A stretch of DNA of 64,000 nucleotides from Saccopteryx bilineata (GCF_036850765.1 NC_089493.1:189861140-189925139); one strand, 5' to 3'; positions 32,175-44,912 are shown, counted from the first letter of the stretch. Numbers and translations: made by a program. Notes: generated by a model not told the origin, from the letters alone.

Positions 32175-33639
32175 AATCTAAGGGACTAAAGTTCTTGGTC
32201 CAGTGAGCCAAGACTCTGGACCTGTCTACCTGGACTTGGCTCTATAAAGAAACCCTGTCTTTCTCTCTGCACGATCCGCTTTAAACCCATTAACTTAATT
32301 AGTTACAAATGTGCGGTGCTTTCCTTCTTGTTAAACAACGACAGATAGGTACACGATTTCAAAGCTGAGGGAAGCATATAATCAAATGATTCTGTGCAGA
32401 ACCAAACCATCTGGGCTGGAAACAGCTTCTTAAAATAATTGTCTCCTCTCCTCCAGGGTGGCTACACTGGAGTATTCGGCTCTTTGGCTGAGTCAGTCTA
32501 GCTATGTAGATGCAGTCTGTTTATTTACACGGTAATGAAACTGAAGGTTCAATGTAACTTATTCTCCACTGTCACAGAAAAACCAACCTCAAGACCAAAA
32601 TACCTAAATGAGCAGAATTTCCATTACATGAGCCTGCTGCCGTTGTTTAAAGAAATATTTTTATCCATAAACACACGCATACACATACATGTTTACAGAA
32701 TCACCTACACACACACCGGCATGTTTACACACTTCCACACGTACACACATACTTGGCCACGCATCGGTGACAGATTAAACCGTCAGATGGCACTCCCAAC
32801 GTTCGACGGTAATAACAAACGGGCCCATCTACGTGATCAAAGAGACAGCGTTGCGCACGGAACCTCTTTGAAAACGCAGTGTCGGCTGCATCTTCTTGAG
32901 GAGGGCGTCTGGCGCCCTCCCCTGCGAGGCTGTGAGGGGATTCACAGCCCTCATTCCTCCCGTGTAAAGAAAAACACTGAAGAGAACCCTAGACTCTGGG
33001 AAAGGGAGCGTGCAGCCGGACGCTTGGCACCAGGTACCGGGGCAAAAGCAGGAAAAGCTGTGCTTAAAATCAAACAGCTTCTCCGCTGGTCTGATGAAAG
33101 CCAGCCTCCCCTCTCTGGCCTGACTTTCCTGGCAGCCTGGCTTTCCCAAGACAAACGGCACACATTCATTAAATACCAAGTGATTATTAAAAACACTGGT
33201 GGAGGAGTTGTTATTATGTATGTACCGGATATATACATGTTAGAGCGCAGTGCACACGTTCTGAATAATTCACAGGGTGTCTGAGCTGTGGTGCCTGTCC
33301 CCTTCGCCTTTACCCTTTCTGTGCAGCTTCCCAGCGTGGCCACAGCCAGTGCACGCGGGGGAACAGCTGCATTGTGGCTATAAACTTATTTTCTATGACT
33401 GTGCGTCAGCTCCCGGTGAGTATGCTTTTTATCAAGAGCCTGATTAAAAATGGGGTTTTGCAAAAACCGAAATTAAATGCACAGCTCAGGAAATGTTTCC
33501 TCGCAACGGTCAACACGTGTTTTAAGTCTTGTCAGTATAATGAAGACATGTCCACGCCCTCTAGCAGTAAGAAGGGGCCACCCCTTGACCATGCCTGGTT
33601 ACCTTTCTAGATGAGTCCGGCGCCCGATCTCAGAACACA
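32175..33639. other. Single-copy intron with a CA-rich tract
   Basis: A degenerate CA/TACACA tract lies at 32668-32760. A 249-codon plus-strand frame (32535-33284) crosses it and encodes a TH-rich string from the CA repeat; no domain is recognisable and I regard it as chance. No splice-flanked exon. Confidence 0.5.
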
Positions 33640-33775
33640 GGAGGTTTGTGTTAGGTGGCATGTTTGACGGAAGGCCGGCGGTTTACAGCACAGCAGATGC
33701 AGGTTCGAGTCCGAGCACTGCCACGTTTTAGGGAAACCTTCCCCTCCCTGTGTCTCAGCCCACCTGTCTCACTTC
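33640..33775 (+). repeat. MIR SINE remnant
   Basis: GTTTACAGCACAGCAGATGCAGGTTCGAGTCCGAGCACTGCCACG in broken form is the tRNA-like half of MIR (B box GGTTCGAGTCC), followed by TGTGTCTCAGCCCACCTGTC. Confidence 0.7.
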
Positions 33776-33969
33776 TCTTCGGGAGTCCCAACGAGGATTC
33801 GATATCACGATGTTTTTAAAACTGCCCGAGTCTAGACTCCGCCTGTCTAAACGCTGGCTGTGCAGGACCGCCTTCAACTTTTCGAATTGACTTTCACTTG
33901 AACAACCACTGCGACCATTGATCAAACAGTATGCACCAGTTTTTTATTTATTTATTTTTTCCCACCTTT

Positions 33970-34115
33970 TCCCCATTTAACAGATAAGTAGACCAAGGAC
34001 CCCAGAGGCCAGGGAAGGCTTGTGTCGCACAGCTTGGAAAGGGGAGCGTGAAGAATTAGAACCAGGCCCCCTGACTTCCGAGCCAGCACTCACTGCCATC
34101 TGCCGCCTCCGCCCT
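33970..34115 (-). repeat. MIR SINE remnant
   Basis: Reversed MIR: CCCCATTTAACAGATAAGTAGACC, then CTTGTGTCGCACAGCTTGG, AATTAGAACCAGGCCCCCTGAC and GCACTCACTGCCATC. Confidence 0.75.
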
Positions 34116-34809
34116 CCTCTCCTGATCTCTCTCCCTCTCCCTGTCTGTGCTCACGCGGACCCACAACAGCTTGGGTGTGCGTCACGCTCAGACTGACCGC
34201 TGAATGTGCGCCACTCCCTCTAACCCTTACGACATCTCCAGGATGTATTTTCCACATTTCCCAAAGGAGGGTGCATATACACTTGCCTATGGCTCCGCAA
34301 CAGGTGGCCAGGATGGGCTGTATCCCCGTGCCCTATCGAACCAGAGCCCGTGGCCCTCTGTGCTTGGTCCGTCTCGGCTCCTTTCCCCAAAGCGCCTGCC
34401 CGGACTTTGTGCCGACCACGGCCAGCCTGCATCTGCTACAGTTCATTCGGCTGAGGGATTCCACCCCTCCCTGCCTGGTCTCCTCAGAGTAGATTCTCTT
34501 TCGTAGTTTGAAGCGACAAGAGCCAAGATAAGCATTGAATTCCACACTGGCTGCTCCTGGTCAAGTCACTTCAGGTCCAGTGGTCTCCTCGCCCGAGTTT
34601 GACAGCGAGCTTCTTCCTGCTGGCCTGTACCACCCCCCTTTGTCCTGGGCGGTGGTTGGCACCGCCCAAGCTGAGTAGGTGGCTACAGTAATGCAACTGG
34701 CTACTGCTGGCTTGGGAACACTGCGGCCCTTTCCTTCCCTGATCAGTTGACCAGATGAAATTAGTTTCTCCATAACCCAGAGGCTGTATTTGAACACTCA
34801 AACTTGTCT
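34116..34809. other. Single-copy intron
   Basis: GC-moderate; several short overlapping frames (34175-34506 and 34220-34432) without domain support. Nothing else recognised. Confidence 0.4.
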
Positions 34810-35335
34810 ATAAATTCAGTATTTAAAAAGAAATGAATGTCTATGATTTACAAAATAACTGGATAGCTATAAAATAAAAAGTAAAACCAATTCTTTTCTC
34901 CCTCACTGTGACTTCTACTTTCTTCCTCTAAAGATCTTAATATTTTCTTGTGTATCCTCCTTGGAAATTGAATACTTATACCGGCATATATACCTATTAT
35001 TTAAAATAGCCACAAATAAGAAAATAATACACATACTGCTCTATGTTTTTTAACTTAACTGTACTTTTAACTTAACAGTAGCTGCACAGGCAGCTCTATT
35101 TATTTTTTTTTAAACGGCCACATGCTATTGCTTGATCTGTGGCTGTGCCATAAATTTTGAACGGGTCCCCTATGGAAGGCTGCTTCCAGTTTTCTGCAAG
35201 GACAGTGAACTTCAAGGCACATACAGTATATCTGGGAATCTTTTGGGAAGATAGCTGTTAGAAAAATTCCTAGCAGAGCAAGTGCTGGGTCTAAAAGGGC
35301 ATATGCACTTAACATGTTTATAAGTATTGCCGAAG
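34810..35335 (-). mobile_element. Old LINE-1 3' UTR fragment
   Basis: Reversed L1M-type text: GGCCACATGCTATTGCTTGATC, then GGCTGCTTCCAGTTTTCTGC and ATTCCTAGCAGAGCAAGTGCTGGGTCTAAAAGGG. High divergence. Sense with SLIT3. Confidence 0.65.
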
Positions 35336-36679
35336 GGGTCTCTGGAAAAGGCTGCCTCGTCCTATTTAGTCTGAGTAGTTCACATCGACTCTGCAGGTCA
35401 CGGTCCCCAAGGGGAGCCCTGCACTTGCGCTAATGCCGTCGGGCAGCATCAGAGTTGGCCCGGGGTTCGGGGGCAATTGAATCTTGGTCAGAGGGGACCC
35501 AGTGGCGGTAGCATTAAGCTGTCACTGGATGTAGAAAATGCAGAGCAGGCACAGAACGGGCGTCTTCCCCTAGTGACTCCTGCTGCTCCTTAGACTTTCC
35601 GGGAATAGCCTCCTGGTGACGGAGCACCGTGGTCCTTCTGGGAGGGAGGAAACCCGCTTCTAGTCCCCACCCTGCCCCTCGCGTTGCCGTTCCACCCTCA
35701 GCCAGGCCCTTCTCCTGTCTGGACGCAGATTTCCTTATTTATGACATGCGATGGACTCGGGCTCACAGACTCAGATAGTCACAGGGATGAGGGACAGAAC
35801 CCACCTCAGGGGGGTCTGCTCCCCGGCTGAGGACCGGGCCACACGCCACCAGGGGACTCGGCGGGGACACGTGTGGGTCCGCAAGGACCCAGAAATCCGA
35901 ATGTTATGCAAAATCTCTAGATTTCATTTTTTTTAGATTTTCAAATGCTAAAAACTAATTTAACAATTTTAAAAATTCTACCTGCTATTTAATATACAAA
36001 ACCCACAAGAACACTCAGAAAGAAAGAGTTAAGAAGCTTACTTGTCACTGCTGTACAACTTTTTATTCTGAAAACGCCCAGTTAGAGAGAAAGGATCAAA
36101 CATTTATCTGCTCTTTCCCGTAGGAATTTCATGGTAACCAAATGGGCCAGATGTCTTTTCTTTACATATGAATTCTAACCAATAGATACAAACAGAATGG
36201 TAGAAAAAAAAATCAATCACTTTGTAACCTCCTGTTAAATAACTGATTCAGGCACCAGCCATCAATGAACACTAAAACCTTTAAGGCTGAGCTTTATTCC
36301 CAGGGTATGGAATAGACACAGATTATGGCTGGTCCTCAGGGTGAGAAGGAACTTGACAACAGAAGGATGAAGTTGTAACCACTTGAAACCATGGATCAAT
36401 CTGAGCAGCAGAAAAGTGAAACAATGTTAGCCTCCTGATGTGGTACGCTGAAATACAGTGTCACTTATGGAGTATTCTTGTAAAAATAAAATAATTTAAA
36501 CCCGAATCTAAACAAGAAAGACCGGGAACAGAGGAAGGGGTTCAACTACAGAATGTAGAAGCCATCAGAAAAATCCAGAAGGCAGCTCACGCTTTGGGAC
36601 CTGGTTGTGGCAAGTCAACAGTATGAGAAAAAAAGGGAAGAGGGATCAGTTCTGGTTTTAAAAAGGGAGAGTTCGGCTT
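35336..36679. other. Single-copy intron with a MIR scrap
   Basis: MIR-like text at 35690-35760 (GCCCTTCTCCTGTCTGGACG then TTTCCTTATTTATGACATG), low certainty. The 35930-36540 part is AT-rich and unremarkable. Confidence 0.4.
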
Positions 36680-36700
36680 AGCACTACCCAATGGATGGAT

Positions 36701-36751
<51 letters not shown>

Positions 36752-37062
36752 GAGCCACAGAGGTGAGACACACATATATTTATACTTTTAAATTTTCTGG
36801 GAGCCACATTAAAAAAGCATAAGGAAACATACTAAATAAACCTTCTAATATATTTTATTACAGCGAACATATCCAGAATATTATTATAAGTTCAACATAT
36901 AGTCAATAAAGTCGTTACTGAAATATTTCGCATTCTTTTTTGGGGTGCTGTCTTGGAAATCGGGTGCACATTTTACACTTACAACACATCTTGATTTGGA
37001 CTGGTCACATCTCAGTGCCCACTAGCCACACGGGGCCAGAGGCTACTGCAGGGCACAGCACA
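36680..37062 (+). mobile_element. Ancient Charlie-like hAT remnant, copy 2, with an (AT)n expansion
   Basis: It begins AGCACTACCCAATGGATGG, continues after an AT run with ATGAGCCACAGAGGTGAG, TTAAATTTTCTGGGAGCCACATT, TCCAGAATATTATTATAAG and ends CAGAGGCTACTGCAGGGCACAGCAC. Same family as 12306-12598. About 47 bp of pure AT (36703-36749) sits where the family consensus has a short AATATAAT stretch. Confidence 0.75.
36703..36749. repeat. (AT)n microsatellite
   Basis: Continuous AT dinucleotides for about 47 bases, grown inside the 5' part of the Charlie-like hAT. Probably polymorphic. Confidence 0.97.
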
Positions 37063-40000
37063 CGTCTAGTCCGAAAGAGGCACAGCAGCTGTATGTAGTG
37101 TGCGACTAGTTGAAAGAGAACAATTGTTCAAAAATATTTTTAGGACAGTTGGAGGATTTTGAATATGGACCGGATATTGGATGACACTAAGAATTCATCA
37201 TTCGTTTTGGTTGGTGTGATAAGGGTGTGGTTTTGTAAGAACATATTTTTACTTTTTAGTGAGGTGTACCAAAATATTCAGGTGCCAAGTGTCACGATGT
37301 CTATAATTTACCTTAAAAACCTTGTGGCAAAAATATACCAGCACACCCCCCCACCCCCACTCCATCACCAATACCAAAAATATCCCTAACTGTTAAATCG
37401 AGGTGATGACTATGAGGGGTCCTGATGTAAGTGATCTCTAAGGTCTCTCCCGGACGGAAAACTGTAGGATGCTGGCTGCATACGTGCGTGCCCTTGAGTT
37501 CCATCGCTCTGGGAAAGGGGAGTGTAGAGCCAGCAAGAGAACTGTCCTTCTAAGGGGCTTCTCGCTTTTCCCTGGAGAAAGGGCCTTTGATCCCACAGGC
37601 CGGGAGGCTGTGTGGCTGGCCCTGCACACAGGGCTGCGGCCCAGGCAGAAGGACCCAGTGAAGTCAGGCCCCAGCCCAGAGAGGAGCGCAGAGCCAGAGG
37701 GCGGGGCCCCTCCAGGCCGCCCAGCGCCTCACTTCCCGGACTCCAGGCAGGACGCATCCAGCACTGCCCTTCATTAGCACTAATGGAATTTCAAGGCCAA
37801 TGACCAGTCATAAACATCAGCCCTAAATTAAGTGTATCCCAGGCTCCTTGCCCAGAGGATTTTTTTTTCCTTTTTTTTTTTTTTTCTTTCTTAAAAGCCA
37901 AGTTGCTTAGGAGATACGGGAGTGTCAGAAATACAGTTAACCTTTCAAGATGAAAACATCATCAATTCTATTGATTTAGATCATAACTTGCGCTTCCACT
38001 TAACTCATCAGAAAGGAGAGCCAATTTTAGAAATGATGCATGTTCAGTCTTATAGACTTCTTCCCCGTCTCGCGTTCTCCAGGTAACTTTCCCGTCATCT
38101 TCCCCCGGGGGAGCCTCCATCCGACAGGAGACTGACAGGTCCGGCTGGACTGCTGACAGCAGCACAATGCCGCCCACCTCACCCCTGGTGCTTCGTATTA
38201 CCGATAGCAGCGGCTTCTCCGCCTGTCACTTCTCCCCCTCTCCTTCCAAACAGCTGGGAATCTCCCCTCAATCCTAGTCACACAACATGCCTAATATGTT
38301 CAGCTTCCAAGGGACAAGGGAGACGGAAGTAAAGGAAAGGCTCGCTAAACAGGAGCTTTTCTATCCCTTCGGCGGGGTCGCGAGGAACCAGGATCGGACG
38401 GCCAGCAACGTCACGGCGTGGTCAGCATCCTCGCCTTGAGGGCCTGGGAGGCTCGGAAAGAACCTGAACTCAGCACCCTCTCTCTGAGGTCAAGTGCGGA
38501 GTGAGCCAGGGTCAACAGCCTTTCCTCGCTGAAACCCTCGTGTTCTGATACCCTGAAACATGCAAGGTGGGTGTGGGCCCACCTGCTCAGCTCGGCCGGG
38601 GGCCTGTGCCTGGCTGTGCACATCAGCCGGGTTCCTGGCCGACTTCCTAACCTGCGTGGCCTGGTGGGAAAGGGAAGGACGGGTCCCCGGACATCAGTCT
38701 CAGTCAAAGGCCCGTATTTGTTTCTCATTCATACTCCGTGCTGAAGAATTCCAACCAGAACTCCAAACAAGATTCTGTCTGTCCTAAAGAAACATGGCCA
38801 CACGCCCTTCCACCATGCCCCTGTGTTCCCTGCCAGCCTTCTCTAAATCTTGGGGGTCTGTTGTAATGTCAACTGTTTCTCATCAAAAAAGAAAAAAAAA
38901 ATTGGTATTGCTCTTTTTTTTTTTTTTTTTTGGACCACATTATCTGTGCAAGCATACCCTCCAGCGTGGAAGGTTTTGGCGTGTTCAAATCTAATTTTGC
39001 TGTGGAGAGCCAGGGAAACCTTTGAGGTGCTCTGTGTAATGCGTTTTCCCCAGGCTGAAAGGGCTCGCTTTATCAAGCTAATACAATCTTCTCTCCCAAG
39101 ACAGACTAACTCTGACTTTAAACAATCTGTGAATAAATAGCTCAGCCTCCCTGTCCCCCTCCCCCAACCCCCCCCCCCCCCACCATCTCTTTCCATTCAC
39201 CTCCGCTGAGGAATGAGGGAATACGGATTATCATTTTGATTACAAATCTATTTCTATCTGGAGGAAGATCTACAAAGGCCTCAAGTCACCTCTATAAATT
39301 TAAACAGACTCCAGTTAGCCCTGAAGAGTTAAAGCCTCCTGGTTGTTTTTGTTTTTTTTGTTGTTGTTGTTGTTGTTTTTTTAACATCCTGGCGCTTCAG
39401 AGATGTTCTATTAGACAGATGTCATAATAAACAGCAATGCCAAATCTAATGAATTAAGGGAAAAGAGAACCACATGCTGAGATTTTCAGATGAAATCAGG
39501 TAATGACAGGGAAGAAAAATGAAGCTGCATTTAAAAACGGCTCCAGAGTCCAAAATTCAAGGTGTGGAGAGACTCATAGCGGGAGGAAAGCTCAACCGTG
39601 CACTGCATCTGACTTACAAATATCTGTGTGTGCCTTTCTGCCGGATGGTCTGACTTGGGCAAACAAGAAAGAAAGTGACATTTAAAGGGTCCCTGGGACT
39701 AGTCATACTTGGGTAGAGGAAGTTCGTGTATCAGTTGTCACTGAGGCTGTGTCGTCAATGGCTACCCCGAGGTGAGGGATTTCGAACGTATTTCATACGA
39801 GGTTTGTGAGCCCGATTTGTGTTTCCAGCAACTTCCTCGCACGCGCCATTAATTCTGGGAGAATTAGCTCTCTGCGGCTTGGGCCCCGGACAGATGTGGC
39901 GTGGCTGTGACCCCCCCCCCCCGCCTCCCCCCTCCCCCACGGCATCCACGTAGCAGTGCAGCACTGGGGCCCCGATGAGGACAGCTCTTTCTAAAGCTCT

Positions 40001-40219
40001 TAGGAAAAAAAGAACACCGCAGCCTCAAGGATGCTTTGAAGGTTCCACGTGGATGGTGATGCTGTACTTGCTGTCCAGCTGAAAGGACTCTGGCTTTAAT
40101 CGGTGCCTGTTTCGTTTCTTCTTCACTAGGTTCTGATGACATGTCAACGTCCTTCTCAAATCAAACGCCAAAACGCCCTCCCTAGGAGCACCGAGCAGAA
40201 CCTACCCGAATAGCACATG
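37063..40219. other. Single-copy intron; possible conserved blocks
   Basis: Homopolymer T runs at 37861-37887 and 38912-38931, C runs at 39168-39181 and 39911-39922, and a TTG run at 39358-39376. AT-balanced blocks 37760-38060 and 39050-39470 (TTTATCAAGCTAATACAATC, GGATTATCATTTTGATTAC) look unlike decayed repeats and may be constrained. No exon signal. Confidence 0.4.
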
Positions 40220-40650
40220 CTCACACCCTTAGCCCCAGCCATTCCACTGCTAGAGACTTTTTCTATACACATACTCGGACTAATGAGCAAAGATATATGA
40301 AAAAAAAAATGTTTACTGCACCACTGTCTTAGCATACTAGAAACAATTTAAATCTCTGTCCATGATTACCTGGTTCGTGTTAAACTAAATCCTAGTGCAT
40401 CTAGACAACATAATACCATGCAGTTTATTTAAAGAGAAGTATTTTCTGTCATGGAAACAGAGCCAGGATACATTTGGGAAGTGAAACAGCAAACCTTAAG
40501 ACTCGCTTTCATTATGTATAGGAACTTTCTGGAACGATAACGAGCTTCTCATAATGGCTACTTCTGCGGAGGAGGATACAGGAAGGGATAGGAGCTTTTA
40601 TATTGTAAGTTTAGGTAATATATGTTTTTTTAAAAAACAACATTATATTT
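40220..40650 (+). mobile_element. Old LINE-1 (L1M4/HAL1-like) 3' fragment
   Basis: Order of phrases matches old L1 3' ends: CCATTCCACTGCTAGAGAC, ATACACATACTCGGAC, GCAAAGATATATG, TGTTTACTGCACCACTGTCTTAGC, ACATAATACCATGCAG, GCTACTTCTGCGGAGGAGG. Strongly diverged; plus strand. Confidence 0.7.
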
Positions 40651-42239
40651 TTATAATTAAAAAAAACTAAAAAAAAAAATAGTCCCTCATTTAATAAAGA
40701 TAAACTGAATCACACATTAGGCTTCTCTTTTTCAGATTAAATACCACGAGGGTGCTTTAGTTTCAATAATAGTAGCATAACAGATTATACTTTGGATTCT
40801 ATGTACTTATTTAAAATCACATCCTCATTGATAACAGGTGGGGACAGGGAAGCAGAGAACGTTTTCTGTTCCATGTTGTGGTGACGCGCCCCCAGTCCGA
40901 TGCTGTTCAGGGCTCTTTTCTCTGTTCAGACTCAGCTCTGAGAAGAGTCCCTTTCCACAATCGGCACACACCAAGCAATTTAAAGGCTTAAAAATCAAGT
41001 GCGGGTTTTGGCTTTTACTACGTGGGACTGACTGTCACTTATTTTTAGCAGGAAGCTCTAGCACCCCGAGTTCCCCAAACAGCAAACTCTCCGTCTCAAC
41101 CACTGACCTTGATTCTGGAAGAGAAGGGACTTGTGGACAGCTGGTCCCGTCTGGGCAGAACCCTAGAAGAGGACAGTTGGAGGCTGCGCAGAAAGGCAGG
41201 CAGCCCCGCCCTCAGGGCAGGTACCCACACATAGCTGTTTTAGGAGTCAGCGGTTTCAGCCAGCAGGAGACTCTGGTCCTATCCGTGGGGGCCCCTGCAT
41301 CTACGAACTTGACCCGGTTCCTAACGTCCCCTCTGCAGGGCACCTCACACTCAGGGAATCTCAACAATTTTGGGGAGAGCGAGAGCAGCCGTCTAACTAG
41401 AGGCCGGGAGGGTGCTCTCAGGATGAATCATTCACCGGGGAGGCGGACGCGCTGCACGGAGGGCGTACAGGCTTGTGCTGCGGGCTACACTCCCGGCTCC
41501 CTCGCTCAGGGCTGGGGCACCCTCGGGGCCCTCGGGAGCCGGGCCTGTGGGCATTTGGGCAGCGTCCATTGCCACACCGCTGCCTTCTCTCCCCCTCTGC
41601 TAGTTGGCGCTTTCTTCCCTGAGTGTGGGTGAAGCCTCTTCTCTTTAAATCATCTTTTGCTTAAGTCACTTTCTCTGTGTGTGTCTCTCTCTTTTTCTGG
41701 CTTATTCAAACGGAGTCTCTCTCCCTAATTTTTTTTAAAGAAAGGGACTCCCAGATATCATCCCCTGCGTCTCCCACGCTGCACGCCCCCAGAGACCAGA
41801 TGCAAGGCGTCCTACGGACGGACGGGTGGCCTGTGGAACCAGGGACGGCCACCCACCCCCAGGGCACATCCTCTGCCCTTGCAGCGGGACAGGAGCTGGG
41901 CGCAATGACAGAAGAGCAGGCGCTGTCGAGTGAGACCGGCTGAGTTGAAATCCCAGGTCTCTGATTTAACATCCTAATTTGTCTCGCCCTCGAAACCTGT
42001 GTATTTCGATTTCATCTGCCACCTGACGTGGAAGGAAAAATGATAGAGGACCTCTATCTAAAGGGATCATTCTCTGCACGTAATCATGCCTGGAAAACAG
42101 CTCTCCTTTTCCTGGTCCCTCTCTTCCTGACCTTCTTGAAAACTCTCACGATCCCCAAACTTCCCTCGGGCTCCCACTCACAGGCGCGTGCCGCGGCTGC
42201 TCCATTCCCCTCACGTGAGAAACGGAGAGGGCAGCGTTA
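40651..42239. other. Single-copy intron with a 264-codon open frame
   Basis: A plus-strand frame at 40838-41632 stays open for 264 codons, the longest non-repeat frame in the window. Its product is rich in S, G, P and R, with no domain, signal peptide or membrane segment that I can see. GC bias lowers stop frequency here. I do not call it a gene, but list it as a candidate to test. Confidence 0.4.
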
Positions 42240-42720
42240 GGTAGTGAAAGATGTGTGGGGCGAGCCAACCTCCAGTTCACGGCATTAACGCATTTCTCTG
42301 TCGGCAACATTTTTACAAGCCTCGCACGCACGCACGGCTGTATGCTTAATTAAAATAAAAGGGTGAGATCCCTCACGGCACCACGTCCTTGCTGATGCCG
42401 GGGGAGGGAGGGGGAGAAATGAGTGCATTAGCCCTCCTTATTAAAATAGTTATTTCAGCATATCTCAAGTAAAGGCCAGCCATTAGCCAAATTAAAAATG
42501 GAGTGAGGTTGATTTTTGGGAAATGCGCCCACCAGCACTGCCTCCTCCTGCCGGCGGCTGCGACATCTCTCCTGCCCCGGCTCCCAGCTGCCCGAGCACC
42601 CCGCCTGGGGAGCGTTCTTGATCTCCAACTTCCCAAGCTGATTACCATAACGATGGAGTGACAGGCAGAGGGAGAACAGCTTAAAGATTCTGCCCGATAC
42701 ATCCTCAAATTAAACAAGAA
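42240..42720. promoter_or_regulatory. Candidate conserved non-coding element
   Basis: Non-repetitive block with CTCCTTATTAAAATAGTTATT, AGCCATTAGCCAAATTAAAAATGG and CTTAATTAAAATAAAAGG. This AT-core texture with intact motifs differs from nearby decayed repeats and suggests constraint. A GGGGGAGGGAGGGGGAG run is at 42400-42415. Function is inference only. Confidence 0.35.
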
Positions 42721-42739
42721 CAATGATCAACTTTCACTG

Positions 42740-42985
42740 AACTCAGAGTGACTGCCAGACACTGTTGTAAGCACTTTATTCATAAATGCCTGTTTCATTC
42801 TATCAACCGCTCTTAGGGAGTGTGGGGAAGGAAAGCACTGTTTACCAAACACCTGATACATTTTAAATGCGGTCTGTGAGCTTCCTCCCTTTAATATTCA
42901 TACCAACCCTGTAAGGTTAACGAAATGAACCCCATTTTACCGATGGGCAAACCGAGGCTGTCAGAAGTAACTGGCCCCATGCCGT
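42740..42985 (-). repeat. MIR SINE remnant(s)
   Basis: Two adjoining reversed MIR-like pieces: GCCAGACACTGTTGTAAGCAC up to 42810, then a second with CATACCAACCCTGTAAGG, CCCCATTTTACCGATGGGC and AAACCGAGGCTGTCAGAAG. Confidence 0.75.
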
Positions 42986-43850
42986 GATGTTAAAAGGCTA
43001 AGGAACAAGGGTCCATGCTGAGACCTTTCTTCTTGCCACCAAGATTAATCCTGTATGGAACACAAGAAGTGGGCGGTGGGGACCCACGTGAGTAAAAATC
43101 TGTAGAGGTGAGCATGCATAGAGGCGAGGTGTATTTGAGAAAAGACTGACCAAAGTCAGAGTCCCAGAGAGAGAGAGAGACTCTGAGGTCATAGAGACGT
43201 CAGAATGCCAGGACAAGGGCTATGAGCTTCAGTCTGGTGGCGATGGGCAACCAACGCAGGTTTGAGGCGGGCACGCAACACTAGCGTCTATGAACTTTGA
43301 TCAGGCAGTGACGTACAGATGGATCGTAAGGGAGCTATGTCTGCCAGGAAGAGGTCTGGGCCTGAGCCTGGGGCGGGCTACCAGGAATGAATAGGAAACT
43401 ATGATCGCTACTCCGTGAGGGACCCCTCTACCCTAACTCAGAAACGGAGATGGTTTCAGACAAATCTTTGGAGACTTCTCTGATACCTGGACATGTTATC
43501 AAAAATCTTGCTATCCGAACTTGGAATTGCGTAGATGTGAAAAGCAAGGATATTTAGATTTAAGAGGCGTTGAGCGGCTGAGCTGACAGCTCACGTACTT
43601 AATTGGATGAGAGCAGGAGTCAGGGAGAAAGGAGTCCAGGCTGCTTCCCGCCTGCAGCCCTGTGATGGGGACATGATAGACAGTGAATGCATAAACGGAA
43701 GGGAGATGCCTGGGGCGAGAAAGTTGGGAGGAAATGGTTTATTTTAACAAATTCTAGATGAAAGAAAAGGAAAAAAAAACCACGCCAAAATGAACAAGCT
43801 GACCCCCCAGAACATTCTACAAGCCAGAGTCCCTCCTGGGCATCCATCTC
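42986..43850 (-). repeat. Probable L2 remnant and intron
   Basis: The stretch 43200-43480, with GGCGATGGGCAACCAACGCAGG, ATCAGGCAGTGACGTACAG and GAGGTCTGGGCC, resembles an internal reversed L2-class phrase. The remainder is unassigned. A GA run lies at 43168-43181. Confidence 0.4.
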
Positions 43851-44110
43851 GATGTTTTCTTGTCCTTCATTTTCATGTCTGACCAATCACCACCTTCTAT
43901 CATTGCATCTGTGCAATCCACTTCTCGGTCCCCACTGGCAGGGTCCAAGTCACCACGTCACCTCTTCCCGGGCTGCTCAGATCCCTGGGTTCTTATCCAA
44001 TCCCCTCTCCACCCTGAAGTCAGGGGACTCCGTTACAAACACAAATATGGTCAGGTCACCCTTCCCACACATCTTCTGAAGGCTTCTGAGCGTCCTTAGA
44101 CGAGGCCAGG
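43851..44110 (+). repeat. L2 remnant
   Basis: Plus-strand L2 phrases: CATTGCATCTGTGCAATCC, CTCGGTCCCCACTGGC, AATATGGTCAGGTCACCC, CTTCTGAAGGCTTCTGAGCG. Order matches the common L2 internal region. Confidence 0.6.
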
Positions 44111-44895
44111 CGTCGGCGCGGTGTCCGGGACGCAGCTCGCTCGTTCACGCAGGGCTGGCCCACGCTGCTCTCGGGCCGCATGGCAGACTGGGGCCGTTGT
44201 GATGGAGACGGTCTGGCCCTTTACAGAAAATGTTTGTCAACCACTGGACGGGACAAGGGTCCTTGACATGGTCCACGGGGGCCCCGCAGGGTCTGATCCC
44301 CGCCCGCTTGCCAGTCTCTCTCTAGTTCGCTGGCCCCCTTGCTCTCGGCGTGTCAGCCACTGGCCAGCTTCCTCCCGGCGGCTCCCAGGGGCCACGGGCG
44401 TGGGGGCTAAGCGGTTGTGCACGGGCACGGCCTGAAGGCATCCTAGTTCCGCGTGTTACTGGGCGACAGGCCTTCTGGACTCAGGGCGGTACTGGCCTCC
44501 CCTTCCTGGGTCCTGTGTCCCTCCCTCCGTGGACTGGGGTCCAGCATTTCCCATCTCCCTCACTCCTTCTTCCCCAAACACTCCCCTTAGGAAAGGAGCC
44601 CGGGTCAACAGCGGCACCTCCCTTTAACTCAGATCAGTGTAGTGAATGCAGGAGCATTTGAGTTTTGAGCTTACTCCTAAGTGAGAAAGACTTTCCCCCT
44701 TTTCAAAACCACCTGGAGATCAGTGAGCAGGTGGGAGGACTGGGCAGCGTGGAGGGGGCAGGGCAGAGAAGTCCCCCCTCCCGCCCCCGAGATCCCATCA
44801 CGGAGGAAAGCAGTGCCCTCCTCCAACGAGGTGCATGTCACCCCCAATTTCAGACTCAGAGTCAACTGGTTCAGGAGCTGGAAATGGTGCTGGGA
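44111..44895. other. Single-copy, GC-rich intron
   Basis: No gene or repeat recognised. Several 60-105-codon overlapping frames without domain support. Confidence 0.4.
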
Positions 44896-44912
44896 ACATT
44901 CCCTCGTTATTT

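Noticed and set aside
32535..33284. 249-codon plus-strand open frame
   Set aside because: It spans a CA-rich tract that creates a TH-repeat string, has no recognisable domain, and shows no splice or promoter context.
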